Assembly (NCBI GenBank): GCA_026826555.1
Contig: JAKSZT010053766.1
Span: 434,596 to 498,595 of the forward strand
Source: Tolypeutes matacus
Taxonomy: Eukaryota > Chordata > Mammalia > Cingulata > Chlamyphoridae
Direction of reading: 5' to 3'
DNA length: 64,000 bases
In this document: piece after piece, positions 1 to 13,611 of the stretch
How the letters are laid out: the number at the start of each line of letters is the position of its first letter
Numbering within the stretch: the stretch's first letter is position 1
Position numbers and translations under genes: made by a program
The notes under the pieces: model-generated
Database searches by the model: none
What the model was told of the DNA's origin: nothing
Seen by the model: the letters and a program-made list of their open reading frames with translations, nothing else

Positions 1-330
1 GTCATTGGATTGGATTAACAGTAGACTGGATAAAACAAGAAATTATCAGTGACAAATCAATAGGAATTATCCAAAGCACAGCAATTATTTGAGAGGAAAA
101 AATCATATGGTCTAGTAAGCATGTAATTTGTGTCCCAAGAAAAGAGAAGGAAATAGGGTAGAGTAAGTTTCCAAACCACAGAACTGAGAAGCCAGACAAG
201 ATAAATACAAAGAAAGTCTCACCAAGATGCATGATCATTAAACTATTCATAGCAAGGATAAAGAGAAAAACCTCAAAAACAGCCTGAGATAAAAATGATG
301 GATAACTTCACATCAAAAACAGTGGAAGTG
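1..330 (+). repeat. Old L1 ORF1 fragment
   Basis: Positions 200-330 resemble the stretch of L1 ORF1 that lies just before the conserved Met-Glu-ala/thr-Arg-Arg segment. The order of words (a 'tcattaaact' box, a 'aaggataaagagaaaa' box, then a 'gcagcc' box) parallels 31690-31750 in the better L1 copy of this window. Positions 1-200 are too diverged to place firmly. No reading frame survives. Confidence 0.4.
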
Positions 331-1675
331 AAAATAGTGGGACAATGGCAGAGTAGGAAGCTCCAGGAATCAGTTCTTCCACCAAAACCACTATAGATCT
401 GGCAGGAATTGTCTGAATCAACTATTTTGAAACTCTGAAGTCTACTGAAACATTGCACAGCATCCAGGGAGGAGCAGGAGGAAGAGGCTGGCAAACTGAT
501 ACAAATACTGGTGAGTTTCACCCTCCCTGCATTGGCTACCATTCCCCTTCCTCCAGCTTCATGTTAGGCACCAGTGGGGATTGGAGCTTGGGCTCCTGGC
601 GCAGCTTGCTGGTGCCAGGGTGGGACATAAAGACCTAGGTCTCCAAACTCCAGGGGTGTGTGTGTGTGGTCTGATTGCAGATCTTTACTTTTGTTTAGCT
701 ACTTCAGATCTCTGGGGGCTGGCTCTGAGGACAGCCATTATTCCACCATGATTCCTTGTGCAGACGCAAAAGAGGAATCTTAAAGACAGCAACGTTCCTC
801 AAAACTCCAAAATAAAAACAAAAACAAAAAAACCCCAAAACAAAACAGTAAAAGGGCTGCAGTAACTGGGCAAGTGCTGAATCAAGAAGATGCAGCTTCA
901 AAAGATGTAGGAAAAACTCCTGGTGCCCTGGCTGGCCCTTTCCCTACCCCCTTCACAATGTGGGGCGGAGCCAACATGCACACCCATTGTGGATTGCTCG
1001 CCCTATTCTGGAGGGAAAAGAGTGGCCCCTGTGTACCTACTGGGGTGCATGTATGTCAGTGTCAATCTAGACGTAAGCCTGAAGGAATGAGCCAGGGAAT
1101 TTGTATCGGCTTGCCATCTTAGCATTTGTCTTGAGGGCAGAGGGCAGCTTGCAGACAGCTGGGACAGTATGGAAACAATTATGTTGAAGTGGCCTGGGGC
1201 AAAAAGCTACATTCATTTTGTCACTCAAGAGAGCATCCAGGAGGAGGAAGAGGTCTATTTCAAAGGGAGTAAAGGGTCATTCACTCTAAATTCTTGTAAA
1301 CTATAAATGGGGGATTCCTAAGGCCTCTAGCAAGCACAAGCCCATGGAAAGAAGCAGGCTTCATGACTCCAAATCCATGCAAGCTCAGATAAGACAGAGA
1401 GGAACCTGGACTTCCCATTTGCCATGGGCTCATCTTCTTGACAGATGGGCTAAGTGCTGAGGAGACCACCAGCCAAAACAGAGTCAATTTTCAAAGACAA
1501 TGAAAGGTGCTTTTTGCTTTGGCTTATTTGTTTTGATTTGCTCCTGGCATTCAAGAAAAGCTTTGTTATATTGCTAGCTGAATACAAACATAAAAAACAC
1601 AGCTCAGGGACTAAATCCCAGAGTTTACACTTTAAAATATTAAAATGTACTGTGTGCAACAAAAGACTAAGAAAC
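331..1675 (+). repeat. L1 5' UTR-like segment
   Basis: The segment opens with a 'caatggcagagtaggaagct' stretch, which resembles the conserved start of mammalian L1 elements (the AAGATGG-type YY1 region followed by a promoter-like, GC-richer leader). It is GC-richer than its surroundings, carries a short GT run near 655-667, and runs toward an ORF1-like region that resumes at 2441. I read it as the internal promoter/5' UTR of the decayed L1 at 331-5127. No ORF here is convincing. Confidence 0.5.
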
Positions 1676-2440
1676 AAGGTGCTGGAGTTTGTAGGTGTAT
1701 GTCCAATGTGTCCATGTGTCAGCTGGGCCCGGAACCTCAGCAGAGTTGCAACACCTACTCTACAGCTTATTAGACTCACCCAGGAGAACTAACAAGGAGA
1801 TGATGATGGACAACAACCATCCCAAGGAACAGAGAGTCTGAAACTGCAATAAGATAGTCCCATCCATCTTCCCATGGGATATAATCCCCCTCTCAATTAG
1901 GGGTGGAGTGGACATCACCATCCCAGAACCCCCAGGATTGGAGAAAGAACTGTGGACTAGAGTCGTATTCTACTATAGACATATTGTGATTCTAGCAATG
2001 GAAGAAATTAAAACATTGATGTGGAGCCAGTGGCCACTGGAGGCTCTGGGGGCAGGGAGGGGGAAAACAGTTGTAATATGGGTTTTTGTTTTTTTTTTTT
2101 TGGGACTTGGGAGTTATTTTGAATGACTTTGCAATAACAGATATAGGCCATTTTATATCATCACATAACATGCAGAACTGTGTGGGAGAGAGTGTAGACT
2201 ACAATGTGAACTATAGTCCATGCTTAATGGCAAGACCCCAGGATGTGTTTATCAATTGCAATGGATGTGCCACACTAATGAAGGATATATATGTGGGAGG
2301 GTATGGGAGGTGTGGGGAGTGGGGCATATGGGAATCCTTATATTTTTTGTGTAACATTTATGTAATCTAAGTATCATTTAAAAAATAAAAAATAAAAAAA
2401 GATTATAAAACAAACAAACAACAACCAAACAAACAAACAG
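1676..2440 (+). mobile_element. 5'-truncated L1 3' UTR copy with A-rich tail
   Basis: This segment matches, over its whole length, sequence that recurs at 47700-49255. Positions 1690-1893 match the plus strand at 49060-49250. Positions 1930-2370 match the reverse complement of 48180-48620. It ends in an A-rich tail (about 2375-2440) with CAAA-type interruptions. It sits between a 5' UTR-like region and an ORF1-like region of an older L1, so it is probably a later insertion into that L1. The target-site duplication is not clear. Confidence 0.6.
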
Positions 2441-3365
2441 AAAAAAAACAGGAAATGATGGCCCATCCAAAGAACAAGTTAAAATTCCAGAACCCATCCA
2501 CAAAGAGGACCAGATTTTGAATTTACTGGACAGACTTTAAAAAAAAATGAACCTCAAATTCTCAGGGAGATAAAAGAAAACATGGAGAAAGAACTAAAGG
2601 ATTTGAGAAAAACAATATGGGAATCTCTTTGAGATTCTCAATAGGAAGCATACAGAAATAGTGGAGTTGAAGAACATAATAAATAAAATGAAAAATTCCC
2701 GAGATGGTTTCAACAGCAGATTGGAGTTGGCTGAAGAATCAGTGATCTTGAACACAAGACAACTGAAATAATTTAGGCTGAGAAGCAGAAAAGAAAAAGA
2801 ATGAATAGAGCCTATGAATCTGTGGGACATGAACAAGCATACCAATATATGCATTATGGGATCCTAGAAAGAGAAGAAAGAGAAAATGGAATAGAGGGAA
2901 TATTGAAAGAAATATTGGAAGAAAACTCTCCAAATTTAATTAAAGATGTGTATATGGACATTTAGGAAGCCCAATGATCCCAAAACAGGAAAAAACTGAA
3001 AGATAACCATACCCTGACACAGAGTAATTAAATTGTTCAATGGCAAGGGCAAAGAGACAGTTCCGAAAGCAGCAAGAGAAAAGCAACAAGTCATGTACAA
3101 AGGAATCCCAATAAGATCAAGTATTCTGTTCTTATCGGAAACCATGCAGGCAAGAAGGCAGGGGTATGAAATATTTAAAGTTCTGAAAACAAACAATTGC
3201 CAATAATAAATTTTGTATCTGGTTAAACTTTCTTTCAAAATAGATAGAGAGATTAAGATATTACCAGATAAACAAAAGCTGAGGGAGTTCATTACCACTA
3301 GACCTGCCCTACAATCAATGCTAAGGAAGTACTTCAGACTGAAAAGATAGAACACTAGACAGTGG
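2441..3365 (+). pseudogene. Decayed L1 ORF1 (RNA-binding chaperone)
   Basis: This is the remnant of L1 ORF1, whose product in active elements trimerises through a coiled coil and coats L1 RNA. Direct comparison inside the window supports the call: 3070-3190 follows 31735-31860, including the Ala-Ala-Arg-Glu-Lys segment, the Thr/Ser-Glu-Thr-Met segment and the Arg-Arg-x-x-Tyr segment. The 3230-3340 part follows the ORF1 C-terminal region at 31900-32040. Many stops and indels break all frames, so it cannot be translated. It continues directly into ORF2-like sequence, as expected of one old L1 copy. Confidence 0.6.
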
Positions 3366-5127
3366 ATCAAAGTGGCATAAAGAAATAAAGACCTCCAGTA
3401 AAAGTAATCATATGGGTAATTATAAGTGCCAGTACTATCTTATTGTATTTTTTGTTATATAATTCCACTTCTTACTTTTTAAAAGTGCTAAAATGCAAAT
3501 ACATAAAAATAATGACAATTGATGGTTTGAGACATACAATGTACAAAGATATAATTTGTAACAAGTACAAAAAGGTAGAGTAGAACCCCAAAGTATGTGT
3601 AGAAAATATTGACAGATTTGATGGGGAAATAGTTCTACATTAGTACTATGAGATTTCAATACATCACTTTCAATAATGGATAGAACATCTAGGCAGAAGA
3701 TCAAATGGAAAATAGGAAACTTCAACAATACTTTAAACCAGTTAGACCTAACAGATATATATGGAACATGTCACCCAACAGCAGCAGAATACACATTCTT
3801 CTGTACTGCACATGGATCATTTTTTAGTATAGACAATATATTAGGTTAAAAAAAAAAAGTCTTAGTTAACTAAAAAATACCGAAATCATACAATGCATCT
3901 TCTCTGACCACAGTGGAGTGAAGATAGAAATTAATAACAGAGGGACAAAAGCAAAATTCACAAATATGTGGAAATTAAACAATGTACTCTTGGACAACAA
4001 ATGGGTCAAAGAAGAAATCACAGGGGAAAGTAGGGAATATCTTGAAGCAAATGAAAATGAAAACAAAACTTAGGGGATGCAGCAAAAGCAATGCCAAGAG
4101 AGAAATTCATAGCTCTAAATGTTTCATTAAAAAAATAAGAAAAATCTCAAATCAGAGACCTAACCTCAAAACTAGAGGACCTTGAAAAATAAGAACAAAC
4201 TAAACCCAAAGTGAGCAGAAGGAAGGAAATAAAGATCAGAGCAGAGATAAATGAAGTAGAGAATAATAAAAATAAACAATAGAGATAATCAACAAAACCA
4301 ATAGTTCCTTGAAAAGATCAATCAAATCAACAAACCTTTAGCTAAACTGATAGAGAAAAAAGAAAAAGCACACAAATAACCAAAGTAAGAAATGGAAAGG
4401 GGGACATTATAACCAACCCCACAGAAATAAAAAGGACTATGAGATGATACTAAGAACAACTGTACACCAAAAATTGGACAACCTAGATGAAATGTACACA
4501 TTCCTAGAAACACACAAACTACCTATAGTGACTTAAGAAGAAATAGAAGATCTCAACAAAACAATAACTAGTAAACAAAATGAGTAAGTAATAAAAAATT
4601 TCCCAATAATGAAAGCCAAGGCCCAGATGGCTTCACAGGTGATTTTAACAAAACATTCCAAGAAGAATTAACACAAATCCTGCCGAAACTCTTCTGAATT
4701 ATTGAAGAGGAGAGAACAATCCCTACTTCATTCTATGTGGTCAACATAAGCTTCATAACAAAGCCAGATAAGGATATCACAAGAAAACTACAGACCAATA
4801 TCCCTTATATATAGATGGAAAAATCCTAACAAAATACTTGCAAACCTAATCCAACAGCACATTAAAAGAATTATATACCATGACCAAATGGGGTTTGTCC
4901 CAGGTATGCAAGAGTGGTTCACCACAAGAAAATCAATTAATGTAATAAACAACATTAACAGAATTTAGGGGGAAAAAACACATGATTATCTCAATTGATG
5001 CAAAAAAAGGCATTTGGCAAAATCCAGTACCTATTCTTGAAAAAAAAAATATCACTTAGAAAACTAGGAATATAAGAAACTTCCTCAACATGATAAAAGA
5101 CATATGAAAAACCCACAGCTAACATAA
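3366..5127 (+). pseudogene. Decayed L1 ORF2 (endonuclease and part of reverse transcriptase)
   Basis: This is the continuation of the same old L1. Positions 3640-3840 match the endonuclease stretch at 32540-32740, and 3900-4330 match the endonuclease end and linker at 32780-33250. The 4600-5127 part matches the reverse transcriptase region at 33510-34032, including the nucleotides encoding Gly-Pro-Asp-Gly-Phe and the Asp-Gln-x-Gly-Phe-(I/V)-Pro-Gly segment. The copy stops just before the RT catalytic FADD box. Numerous stops and indels are present. In a live element this ORF nicks target DNA and primes reverse transcription; this copy is dead. Confidence 0.65.
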
Positions 5128-5130
5128 TTT

Positions 5131-8100
5131 AATTCCTATTTAATTTTCTTACCTTCTTCTTTTTTTTCTTCTTTTCTAATTTACTTTTTGTACACTCATG
5201 TTTTCAATATGTTTCTTTTAATTCCTGCCTTTCTTGTGTTACTATTTCTCCCTTTTTTCTTATGTTCTTTTGAATTGATTTACTATTTTTCTCTACATAT
5301 TTTTTTTGGAAGAGTTTGGAAGGAATACACATACCTAAGGTTTTGGTCGTTGTCTGACAAATTTTATCACCTATAATGTATTTATCAAATCATAAGTTAA
5401 TCAATATTTTTATATGTACTTCTTCTACACATGTACAATTGAAAACTTTTATCTTTTCCCTTTTATTATTATTTCCTATTGACTTATATTTAGTTCTTTC
5501 TGTTTTATGCCAAAACATTATTACTATTTTTTTCTAAATGTACAAAATATTTAGATTTACCCCCATTTTAAAATGAGTATTTTTTATTCTGTCTTAGAGT
5601 TTCCATCTGGGATCATTTTACTTCTTCCTGAAGTATATTTTTTTCATAAGCTTTTGTAGTGAGGGTTTTTTGATGACAACCTTCCTCATTTTTTTTTCTG
5701 AAGATATATTCACCCTCATATGAATACACATACACACATCTAGAAATACAGTTCTAGGTTGACAGTTATTTCCATCATCTTCTAGCTTCCATAGATGTTA
5801 ATAAAATGTCAATGCTAGGTAATTTTTTCATTGATGGCAATTTGTTATTATTCTCTGGCTGTTCTTAAAATAATTTCTATGCTTTTCGTAATGTATAGGT
5901 GTGATGTTATTTGTAATTATCCTGCTTTGTATAAGTTATGTTTTCAGAATCTAAGGAGTGCTATTCTTCTCTAGAAAGACAAGTTTCTTAGAAATTACCT
6001 CTTCAGATATTGCATCAGCCCAATTCTCTTCTGCTTCTCTTCTAGAACTTGAACCAAACATTTTTTCTTTCTTTTTTGCCTAACATTTATATATACATAT
6101 ATATATATATAGCCATTTGTGTCTTTGTACTGGGCTCTTTATAATTCTTCAAACCAATCTTCCAAGTGGATACCTTTTACAACTTTCTCCAGTCTCATTC
6201 CCAATGCCCTTCTCAAGAGGCAACCACATTAGACTTAAAAAAAAAAAAAGATTTCTTTTAGTGTTTATATATACATATAGCTTTCAATAAAAGGCATATA
6301 TGTTATATGTTCTGATTAATCATTTACTTTCAGCTATTGTAGATAATATTTTAGCTCTTCTATGCATTATCTCCTCTTTTTCTCCTGTCCTATATTTTAA
6401 ATATCCTTAAATTAGTTTTTAAATTAAATCAAATATTTAATGTTTAATTATTGTACTTATGCAAATATTCACAGTTTATCATTGTAGTAGTTGGATTGTT
6501 TTCTTTCTTACCATTTGCTTTACCCGAAGCCAGTAACTGATTTGTTTGTTTCCTTATTTTTTTGGTACTCATTTCCCTTTTTCCATAAATTCTAATTGTC
6601 TCTCATGATAATTTTCCATAATGCTAACCATATAAGTTAATTTGTAGTTGAGAATATTTTCTTGGAAATATCCTCTCTGTTGCTCTCCATTTTTTCTCCA
6701 CCTTGAATGGCTTTTCTCTAAGCTTGCCAACCCAGAAGTCATCCTGGAACTCTTCTCTTTCTGATTCCTTGTAATTACTCTTGCCTTTCTCTTAAAAGAA
6801 ATTCCAAACTTCCTCATCTCTTTCTATTTCTTTCTTTCTTTCTCTCTCTCTTCTTTTATTTACCCTCCTGTTTTGAAGAAACACATTTTTTTAAACACTT
6901 TATTGGGTTGGAAAGATGATAAAATACATTCTGATGACCATACTGTATTCAGCATACATTTCTCTTCAATCCCACTTCTCCAATTTGGACTAGTTTTCCA
7001 CTACACTGTGCACAGTTTTCATCCTGGGATCTCCCTAGAATACAAATTTATAGAATCCTTTGGCTTCTCTCCTACACTGGATCTCCTATTTTCTATATCC
7101 CATTTCTTTCTTTTTTCTAATCTGTTTCCTTTCTTGGTGGAAGACATCCTACAGTTGTGTTCTGAACAAGGGTGTGTGGGAGAAAACAATTTTGAGAACT
7201 CAAAACAATTTTGAGATCTATAGAAGTCTTTAGATTACCCCTATCTTTGATTTATAGTTTTGGTAAAGTTGGAAGTAATTTCCCTTTGAATATGATGGAA
7301 TCGTTCAATTTCTTAATTCCAGTGTTATTGCTGAATACTCTGATACTATCTGATTCTTTATCATTCATGAAATAACCTTGGTTGTTTTTTTTTTGTCCCT
7401 GTTCTTGGTGTGCTAAAATATCAAATGTATATGACTTGATTTGTGTTTATTTTTATCCCTTGCCCTAGGTACTATGCAAACCTCATCTAGAAATCCATGC
7501 CCTTCAGTTTTAAGAAATGTTCTTAAATTATTTTGTTAATGCTTTCCACTCCTTAACTTTCTCTATTTTTTTAGTCTCTATTATTCAGATGTTTGCCATC
7601 TTGACCTGATCCTCTAATTTTACCTCTCTCTCTCTCTCACACACTTTCTTGCTCTCTCTCTTTTTTCTTGTCTTTGTTGTTTTGTTCACATTCTTGGAAA
7701 TATCTTAAACTTTATATTTCAAATTTTCCTTTGAATCTTTCATTTTAGCCATTCTATTTTATTTTGAATATCTCTTGTTCTCTGAATGTTCCTTTTTTCA
7801 TAGTATCTTTTTCTTTCACGGATGTAATATATTTTCCTACTTCTCTCAGGATATTAATGATATGTTTATGAAGTTTTTTTTCTTCTTTTATAATGTTTAG
7901 TTCTACAAAGTTTCTCTGTTTCTCTATTTGAAGCCATGTTAAAGACTTTACTCAAATGTCTGCTATCTTTAGTTTTCTGCTCATAAAAAAGAGTGGGGAC
8001 TGAAATATTATTTGGAAATTTTGAACATGTAGGTAAAAGTTACTGACTTTTAGCTTCACTAGAATGATTAGAATTGGCTATTTACTGGAAAACCCAGTTC

Positions 8101-8640
8101 CTCATACTTTTAAGTTTTTCCTGTAAGACTGTCTGGATTTCCAAGAGGGTTTTCTTACAAAGTGAGGATCAGTGCTCTGGCAGCTGAATAGGTGGGGGAA
8201 GGGTGGTTTTTGTGTGTCTCAGCCTTAACATTTAATATGAATCCAGTCAATATGAGGTAATCATTTCCCCATTTTTCTAGAAAATTATTCTCTTGTCTTC
8301 AGCCAGGATTGGGAAAGAACAATTATATAGTATGAGGTGGGAAGCTTATCTAGGGAAACCCTAATTTATCACACATCTTTTACCAATTCTACTTATTTTA
8401 ACTTCCTTTCATTACAAATTCCACAAGAACCTCATTTTAGAATTCCTGGGCCTTTTGAGGATTCTTTTGGTAAATTAGGTTGGTTCTCTGATTTCATTGC
8501 TGCTGATTTTGAATTAGGCACTCTCTTACATTTCAAGTTTCAGAAATGTATTACTATTAGCATCTTGTTTTTCTTGTGAATTTTTGTTTAACATGTAATT
8601 ATAGTGAGATTTTTGAGACAGTTAAATTGGGTATGTGTGT
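5131..8640 (-). repeat. T-rich tract, probably antisense ancient L1 ORF1/5' region
   Basis: The plus strand is strongly T-rich. Positions 5580-6080 resemble the reverse complement of L1 ORF1: the 'agttctaggttgacag' stretch parallels 'gaattcttggctggcag' at 61229-61245, and 'cctcttcagatattgc' parallels the 'atttcctcaaatactc' box at 61526-61541. Later parts (7500-7870) have the texture of an old antisense L1 leader, but I cannot align them reliably. Low-complexity runs occur at 6094-6112 (TA), 6825-6855 (CTTT/TC) and 7625-7645 (TC). No gene is seen. Confidence 0.4.
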
Positions 8641-10159
8641 TAAATCTACTTTTTTTTTTTTTTTTTAACACAGAATTCTTTTTATTTTTTACTTTAGAAG
8701 GTGGTGGAGGAAGATTTGTCCTGCCATTTTACTGTGAAAATTTAAGTGCATAAATTAAAATATGTCTAATGAAATTCAAGTATCTTTTCATTTATTTTAA
8801 GTATTATTTAGATGCATGAAAAATATTTTCATGACAACAGCAAATTATCTTTGATTAACTAAATTACAAAATTTAATGTGTACTCATTATTCTACTATGT
8901 ATAGATTTAGCAAGTACTTAGAATTTAGCCACAATATTGGTGGTATCTCCTCTTCCTTTTAAGCATTTTCCAATCTTATCTCTGTATTGATTACTACATT
9001 CAAAAGGAAAAGTTTATATCTTTATCATAACTGTAAACTCAGTAGAACTGACAATAGAACTATGCTGGCTGTAAATATTTCACATGTCTGATGATAGCAT
9101 TAACTTTATTTTAACTGTATTTAAAAGAGCAAGCCAGCAGGATTGAAGGGCCTCATACTCAAGTTAGTACTTATATTTCACATTTTAGCAACTGATAGAT
9201 GGAAAATCCAGAAAATCCACTAACACACCATTTTAAAACTATTAAATTTTCATAAAACCTTAAAAGAACCTATTTTAGTTTTCTGTTATGGAATTCTTAT
9301 AAAAATAATCCATCTGATTATCATCTATTCACTTACCAGCTCTTGTGTGACACAGTCAGTTATGAGCTCACAATTTTTCCAATCGTTGTGCCAAAACTAT
9401 TTTAAAATGGTACCTGAGCCTAAGATTGCTTAATATTCTTTGGGCCTTACTTGATGAAAGATAAGTTTATGTTTGCAAGGCTGTCCTGTGAGTTCTGTTT
9501 TTAATTCAGTTTAATATGAATGTTTTAAATTTGTGTGATGACCAGTTCTAACAAGAATAAAATGTTAAAACCTGAGAGCTCTTTGGCTTTACAGAAGAAG
9601 CCAAAATAAAGAAAGAGTGGAGACTAACTTTATATTGTACAAAATGTTTTTCCCAATTTTTCAGAAATTAAATTTGAGATTAATCAATTCATGTTTGACA
9701 AAAATTTCAGTTACTTAATTTTTTCAACATCAATATTTAAAACTTTAAAAAATTTAGTCTAGATAGATATTTCTGTTGTAACTGCAAATGTGATGCAATC
9801 TGATTTTGTAATTTTCTTTTTTTTTTTTAATTAGACCTAATTTGTGTTTGAATAAATAGCTCCAAAGAAATTTTCATACTAATAGTGAGGTCTGAAACTA
9901 TATAACAAACTATCTGCTTTTCTCATCATCTTGAAACAAGATCGACTTGATTGATGATTTGTTGAGGGGTTTTATTTAACAAATGTGTTGTTCCTCAAAA
10001 ATAGTTTGCCCCTTGTAAATAATCAGGCTTTTGATTTATTCTAAGAATCGTAGATATAAGAGTGAGGTGAAAATAATGTTGGTTGAAAACAACTCAAATG
10101 GGTGTTAACCTCGGCTTCCCCTGTCATTTCTATCTGTGACATGGAAGCCTGGGTGAATA
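8641..10159. other. AT-rich anonymous DNA
   Basis: No coding potential or clear repeat is recognised. The segment starts with a T run at about 8649-8666, and a second T run lies near 9821-9829. I see nothing else in it. Confidence 0.5.
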
Positions 10160-10385
10160 AGAGTAATAGGTAACATGATTGTGTCAGACACCATTTTATG
10201 ACCTTTATGTTTATTAACTAATTTAATCTTCACAACAGCCCTGTAAAATAGTTAAAATTATCACCCCTATTTCATAGATGAAGAAACAGACAAGTCACAA
10301 GGCTGGTAAATGGCAATGCAAGGTTCAGAATCCAGGTAGTTGGCTCTGGTGTCCACAAGCTTAACCACTACTCTAAGTTGCTGCT
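10160..10385 (+). repeat. MIR SINE
   Basis: The order of boxes is that of an ancient mammalian MIR element: a 'tattaactaatttaatcttcaca' type core, 'ccctat-ttcatagatgaagaaac', 'ggctggtaaatggca' and 'ccaggtagt-tggctctg-gtccac', ending in 'taaccactactct'. The copy is diverged, as expected for a family of this age. MIR derives from a tRNA-headed SINE and has no coding capacity. Confidence 0.85.
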
Positions 10386-12954
10386 ACCAAAAGAATTCTT
10401 CAGAAAAAATGTGGGAGAAGTGATACAAAGATTGCTTGGAAAGAAAGAAGAAAAAGAAGAAAGAAAGAAACAACAAGAAACAGACACTATAATGGAGCAA
10501 GAATCAAACCAAATGACTCAAGTATGTTGTGGCTCTAGTTTACCAAGTAGGTCACCAAGCATTATTATTATGAAAATTTAAACTTATTTGGCTTATACAG
10601 AGAAAAGAGTAACTATTAATAAAGAATACTAAGGAAAATTATCACATTGAAATCAAGAAGAAACAAAGTACTTTTCCACTTAACATTCTTTCATTTTAAT
10701 TATCTATTCTACTGACATTATTGAAATATTATATATTTAAATTTCCTGCCTCCTTCTTCCTTCCCGTTTAAAGAAGAATCACACTGCTTTTCTTGCATGA
10801 ATTATTTTCCTTTTTCCAGTTATAATGATGAGAAAATGATGTCCTCAGTGACCAGGTAGTACAGATTTGGAGAAAAACAAAATGATTTCTGAGACAAAAC
10901 ATTCTTATTTTGAGGCCAGAGCTGTCTGTGTGTTAAATTTTTTTTTCTTTAAAAAAAAAAAAAACGACTCCATTATCTTGTTAATGTATTCATAGTCAGT
11001 ACTTCTCAGGGATTCACTTTTCTCATCTATAAAATGAGGAAGTTGGATTAAACTATAAATCCTTCGAGGGCTAAAATTCAATAATTATTTGATCACTATG
11101 ACTCACTCTAGATTTAAAAACTGAAAATTGAGCAATGGGTCTTTAATTATTATGAAAGAATTATTCAGCACTATATTTATGCATGACATTTGTTTTTTAT
11201 GAAATTTCAAGAATCGAACTCCGCTTTGAACTATCTTATATTTAAAAAGGAAAAGTCAAATAGACAAGATATATTAAAGAAGATATTCTAATTCGCTTGA
11301 CTTATTTTTTCATCTAATATATACTTATGTCTCTTAGCCAGAACTTGGGATGGAAACAGTGGATTCAGAGATAAATAAAACATGGCCTCTAAGCTCAAGA
11401 AGTTTACAGTCTAATTAATATGTTTAAAAGTCACAGCAAAAAATGATCACTGGAGAAAAACAAATACTAAATTTACACATTGGGTTTCCATTTACTATTC
11501 AGAGTTAAAACAATCTTCCTTCTGAAGCTACTTAGTGACTTTCAGTGTAAGTACTAAATTCTTGATTTTTCCAATATATTAGATTTCACAATGTCATATT
11601 TTTCAAGATTGTAAGCTTGGGAAAGGCAGGAATGCCAGCACCAAGTACAGTGGCTGGCACAGAGAAGATGTTTGTTGAATTTAAGGTAATAATTTCTTAT
11701 GGAGTACTTTCTCTTCCTTTGATATTGACATCTCTTTTAAAGGTCTCTTTGTTTTTATATTTCTGAGCAAATTTCAAATATATGAAACTTAAGGGATTTT
11801 TCCATAGAAATATTGCAAAGTCATTAGTCCTTTTTATGAGTTAAAAAAAAAAGCAACTCCATTTGAAATTGGAATTATTAAAATTAATTTGAAAACTCTG
11901 AAGATATCTTTCTAAGCAGATGGGAGAATACTTAGGCTATTAAACCTAATCCATAAATCACCATCAAGGGTAATGAGACTTTAATGTTCTCTCCAATTTT
12001 TCCATTAATTTAAAGTGTCCAGGGCTTTCAGATAAGTTATTTTGGTATAATCACTATGAAACAAATGTAACAGTTGTTATGGAAAACTTATTCCTTAAAA
12101 GTGTGTTTTCCCTTCTTTATTGATATTTCTAATTCATTTTCCATACTCCCAGACTTTTACATACCAAAGTACACAAATATTCCAATTTTATATTTTATAA
12201 GTATTGATATATAAGATAAGTATCAGAGACTATGCTGATATTTACAAATTAAAGCAAAGTCAAATTTTGGCTTTCTTTAAGATATCATAATATTGTAGAT
12301 ACCAAGAATCAGGGCACATCTTTAGTTCTATAAACCACAAATTCATTTATATGTGATGGTCCAGATATGATAATAGCTTAAGTCTAGTATAACTTCATGG
12401 AATAATTGGAGATTTGATCTTTAAATATGGATATCAGGGTTTCCAAAATTGAGTGTGTGTCTGAAGATTTCGTCCTATATGCTGCTCTAAGAAATTGAGA
12501 AATTGAGAAATGCTTTCTTTGAGATTCAATATGCACATTAGCATATAAGTCTTGCAGTTAAGAAAGCTGTTTAATCTGTTTAATACAGTTTACTAACTTG
12601 AACTTGAGACAATTATTTTCCAATTTAAAATGTTAGTCTATTTTGGAGCTAATTCTACTAAACTCACTATGATATAATGATATCATGATATAATTTCTAA
12701 CTTATTCCCTAACTTACTATAAATATTTTGATCAAAGTTGAGCACATCTTAAAAGGATTAACAACTAGAGCCACATCTAGATTTCCTATTTGCCAATCAC
12801 ATAGTATGCTTGGGTTTATAAAGAAGCCAGAAGATTGAAAATCAGTTTTTAGAGGATAATTTGACAAGTGATAGATTAGGTAACCTGAAAATCTCCCCAA
12901 TACAAAATACCAAAAGTGAATATAAAATAAACACAATCTAAAAACAAAATGTAG
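10386..12954. other. AT-rich DNA with scattered L2/MIR3-like scraps
   Basis: No gene is seen. Positions 11005-11085 resemble a MIR3-type tail ('ctcatctataaaatgagga'). Positions 11335-11450 resemble the plus-strand L2 3' region ('ttcagagataaataaaacatgg', then 'gtttacagtctaat'). Positions 11585-11690 resemble the L2 3' end on the minus strand ('ctggcacagagaagatgtttgttgaat'). The rest is anonymous. A purine-rich low-complexity patch lies at 10440-10470. Confidence 0.5.
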
Positions 12955-13365
12955 TATGTACACACAATGGAATATTATTCATTTGTAAAAATGAATGAAG
13001 TTCTGGTACATGCTATAACATGGATGAACCTTGAAGACATTATGTTGAGTGAAATAAGCCAGACACAAAAGGACAAATATTGTATGAGCTCACTTATATG
13101 AAATAATTAGAATATGAAAAATCATAGAGATCCATAGTAGATTACAGGTTACCAGTGGACAGTGGAAGTGGGGGTTAAGGAGAAAGGAGAGTTATGGCTT
13201 AATGGGTACAGAGTTTTTCTTTGAGGTGATGAAAATGGTTGGGTAATGGATGTAGGTCATGATAGCCCAATATTGTGAATGTAATTAATACCACTGAATT
13301 GTACACTTGAAAGTAATTACATAGGCAATTTTGAATTACATATATGTTAGTACAATAAGTTGCAA
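12955..13365 (+). repeat. L1 3' end (ORF2 C-terminus and 3' UTR, eutherian type)
   Basis: The segment starts in the sequence that in other copies encodes the ORF2 C-terminus ('caatggaatattattcat', then 'atggatgaaccttgaagacattatg'). It continues through a typical 3' UTR ('gttaccag-ggacag', 'ggtacagagttt', 'aattgtacacttgaaa'). The same arrangement recurs at 39365-39780. No poly-A tail is preserved. Confidence 0.75.
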
Positions 13366-13611
13366 CAACACTGCAAAGACTTCATGAGTCATGGAGGGGA
13401 CTTGTGGACGGTGGTGAGGGGAGTGGGGAGGTTGCACGGAGGTGAAAATCAGAGCAGTAAATTTGTGAGCTGATTTTCTTGAAGCCCTGGAAAAGGATAG
13501 TAAGGAAGAAGTAGGGAGTAGTTTGGGTTTTAATGATCATACAGGTACAAGGCCTGCTTAAGATGGGGATATGAAACCTAAATATTCCATTCATCTGAAA
13601 CTAAGGTATGG

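Noticed and set aside
1454..1792. Open frames on both strands of about 110 codons
   Set aside because: They cross the join between an L1 5' UTR-like part and an L1 3' UTR copy, and have no domain or coding texture.
10378..10581. Lys/Glu-rich open frame of 67 codons
   Set aside because: It starts in the tail of a MIR and owes its composition to a purine-rich low-complexity patch.
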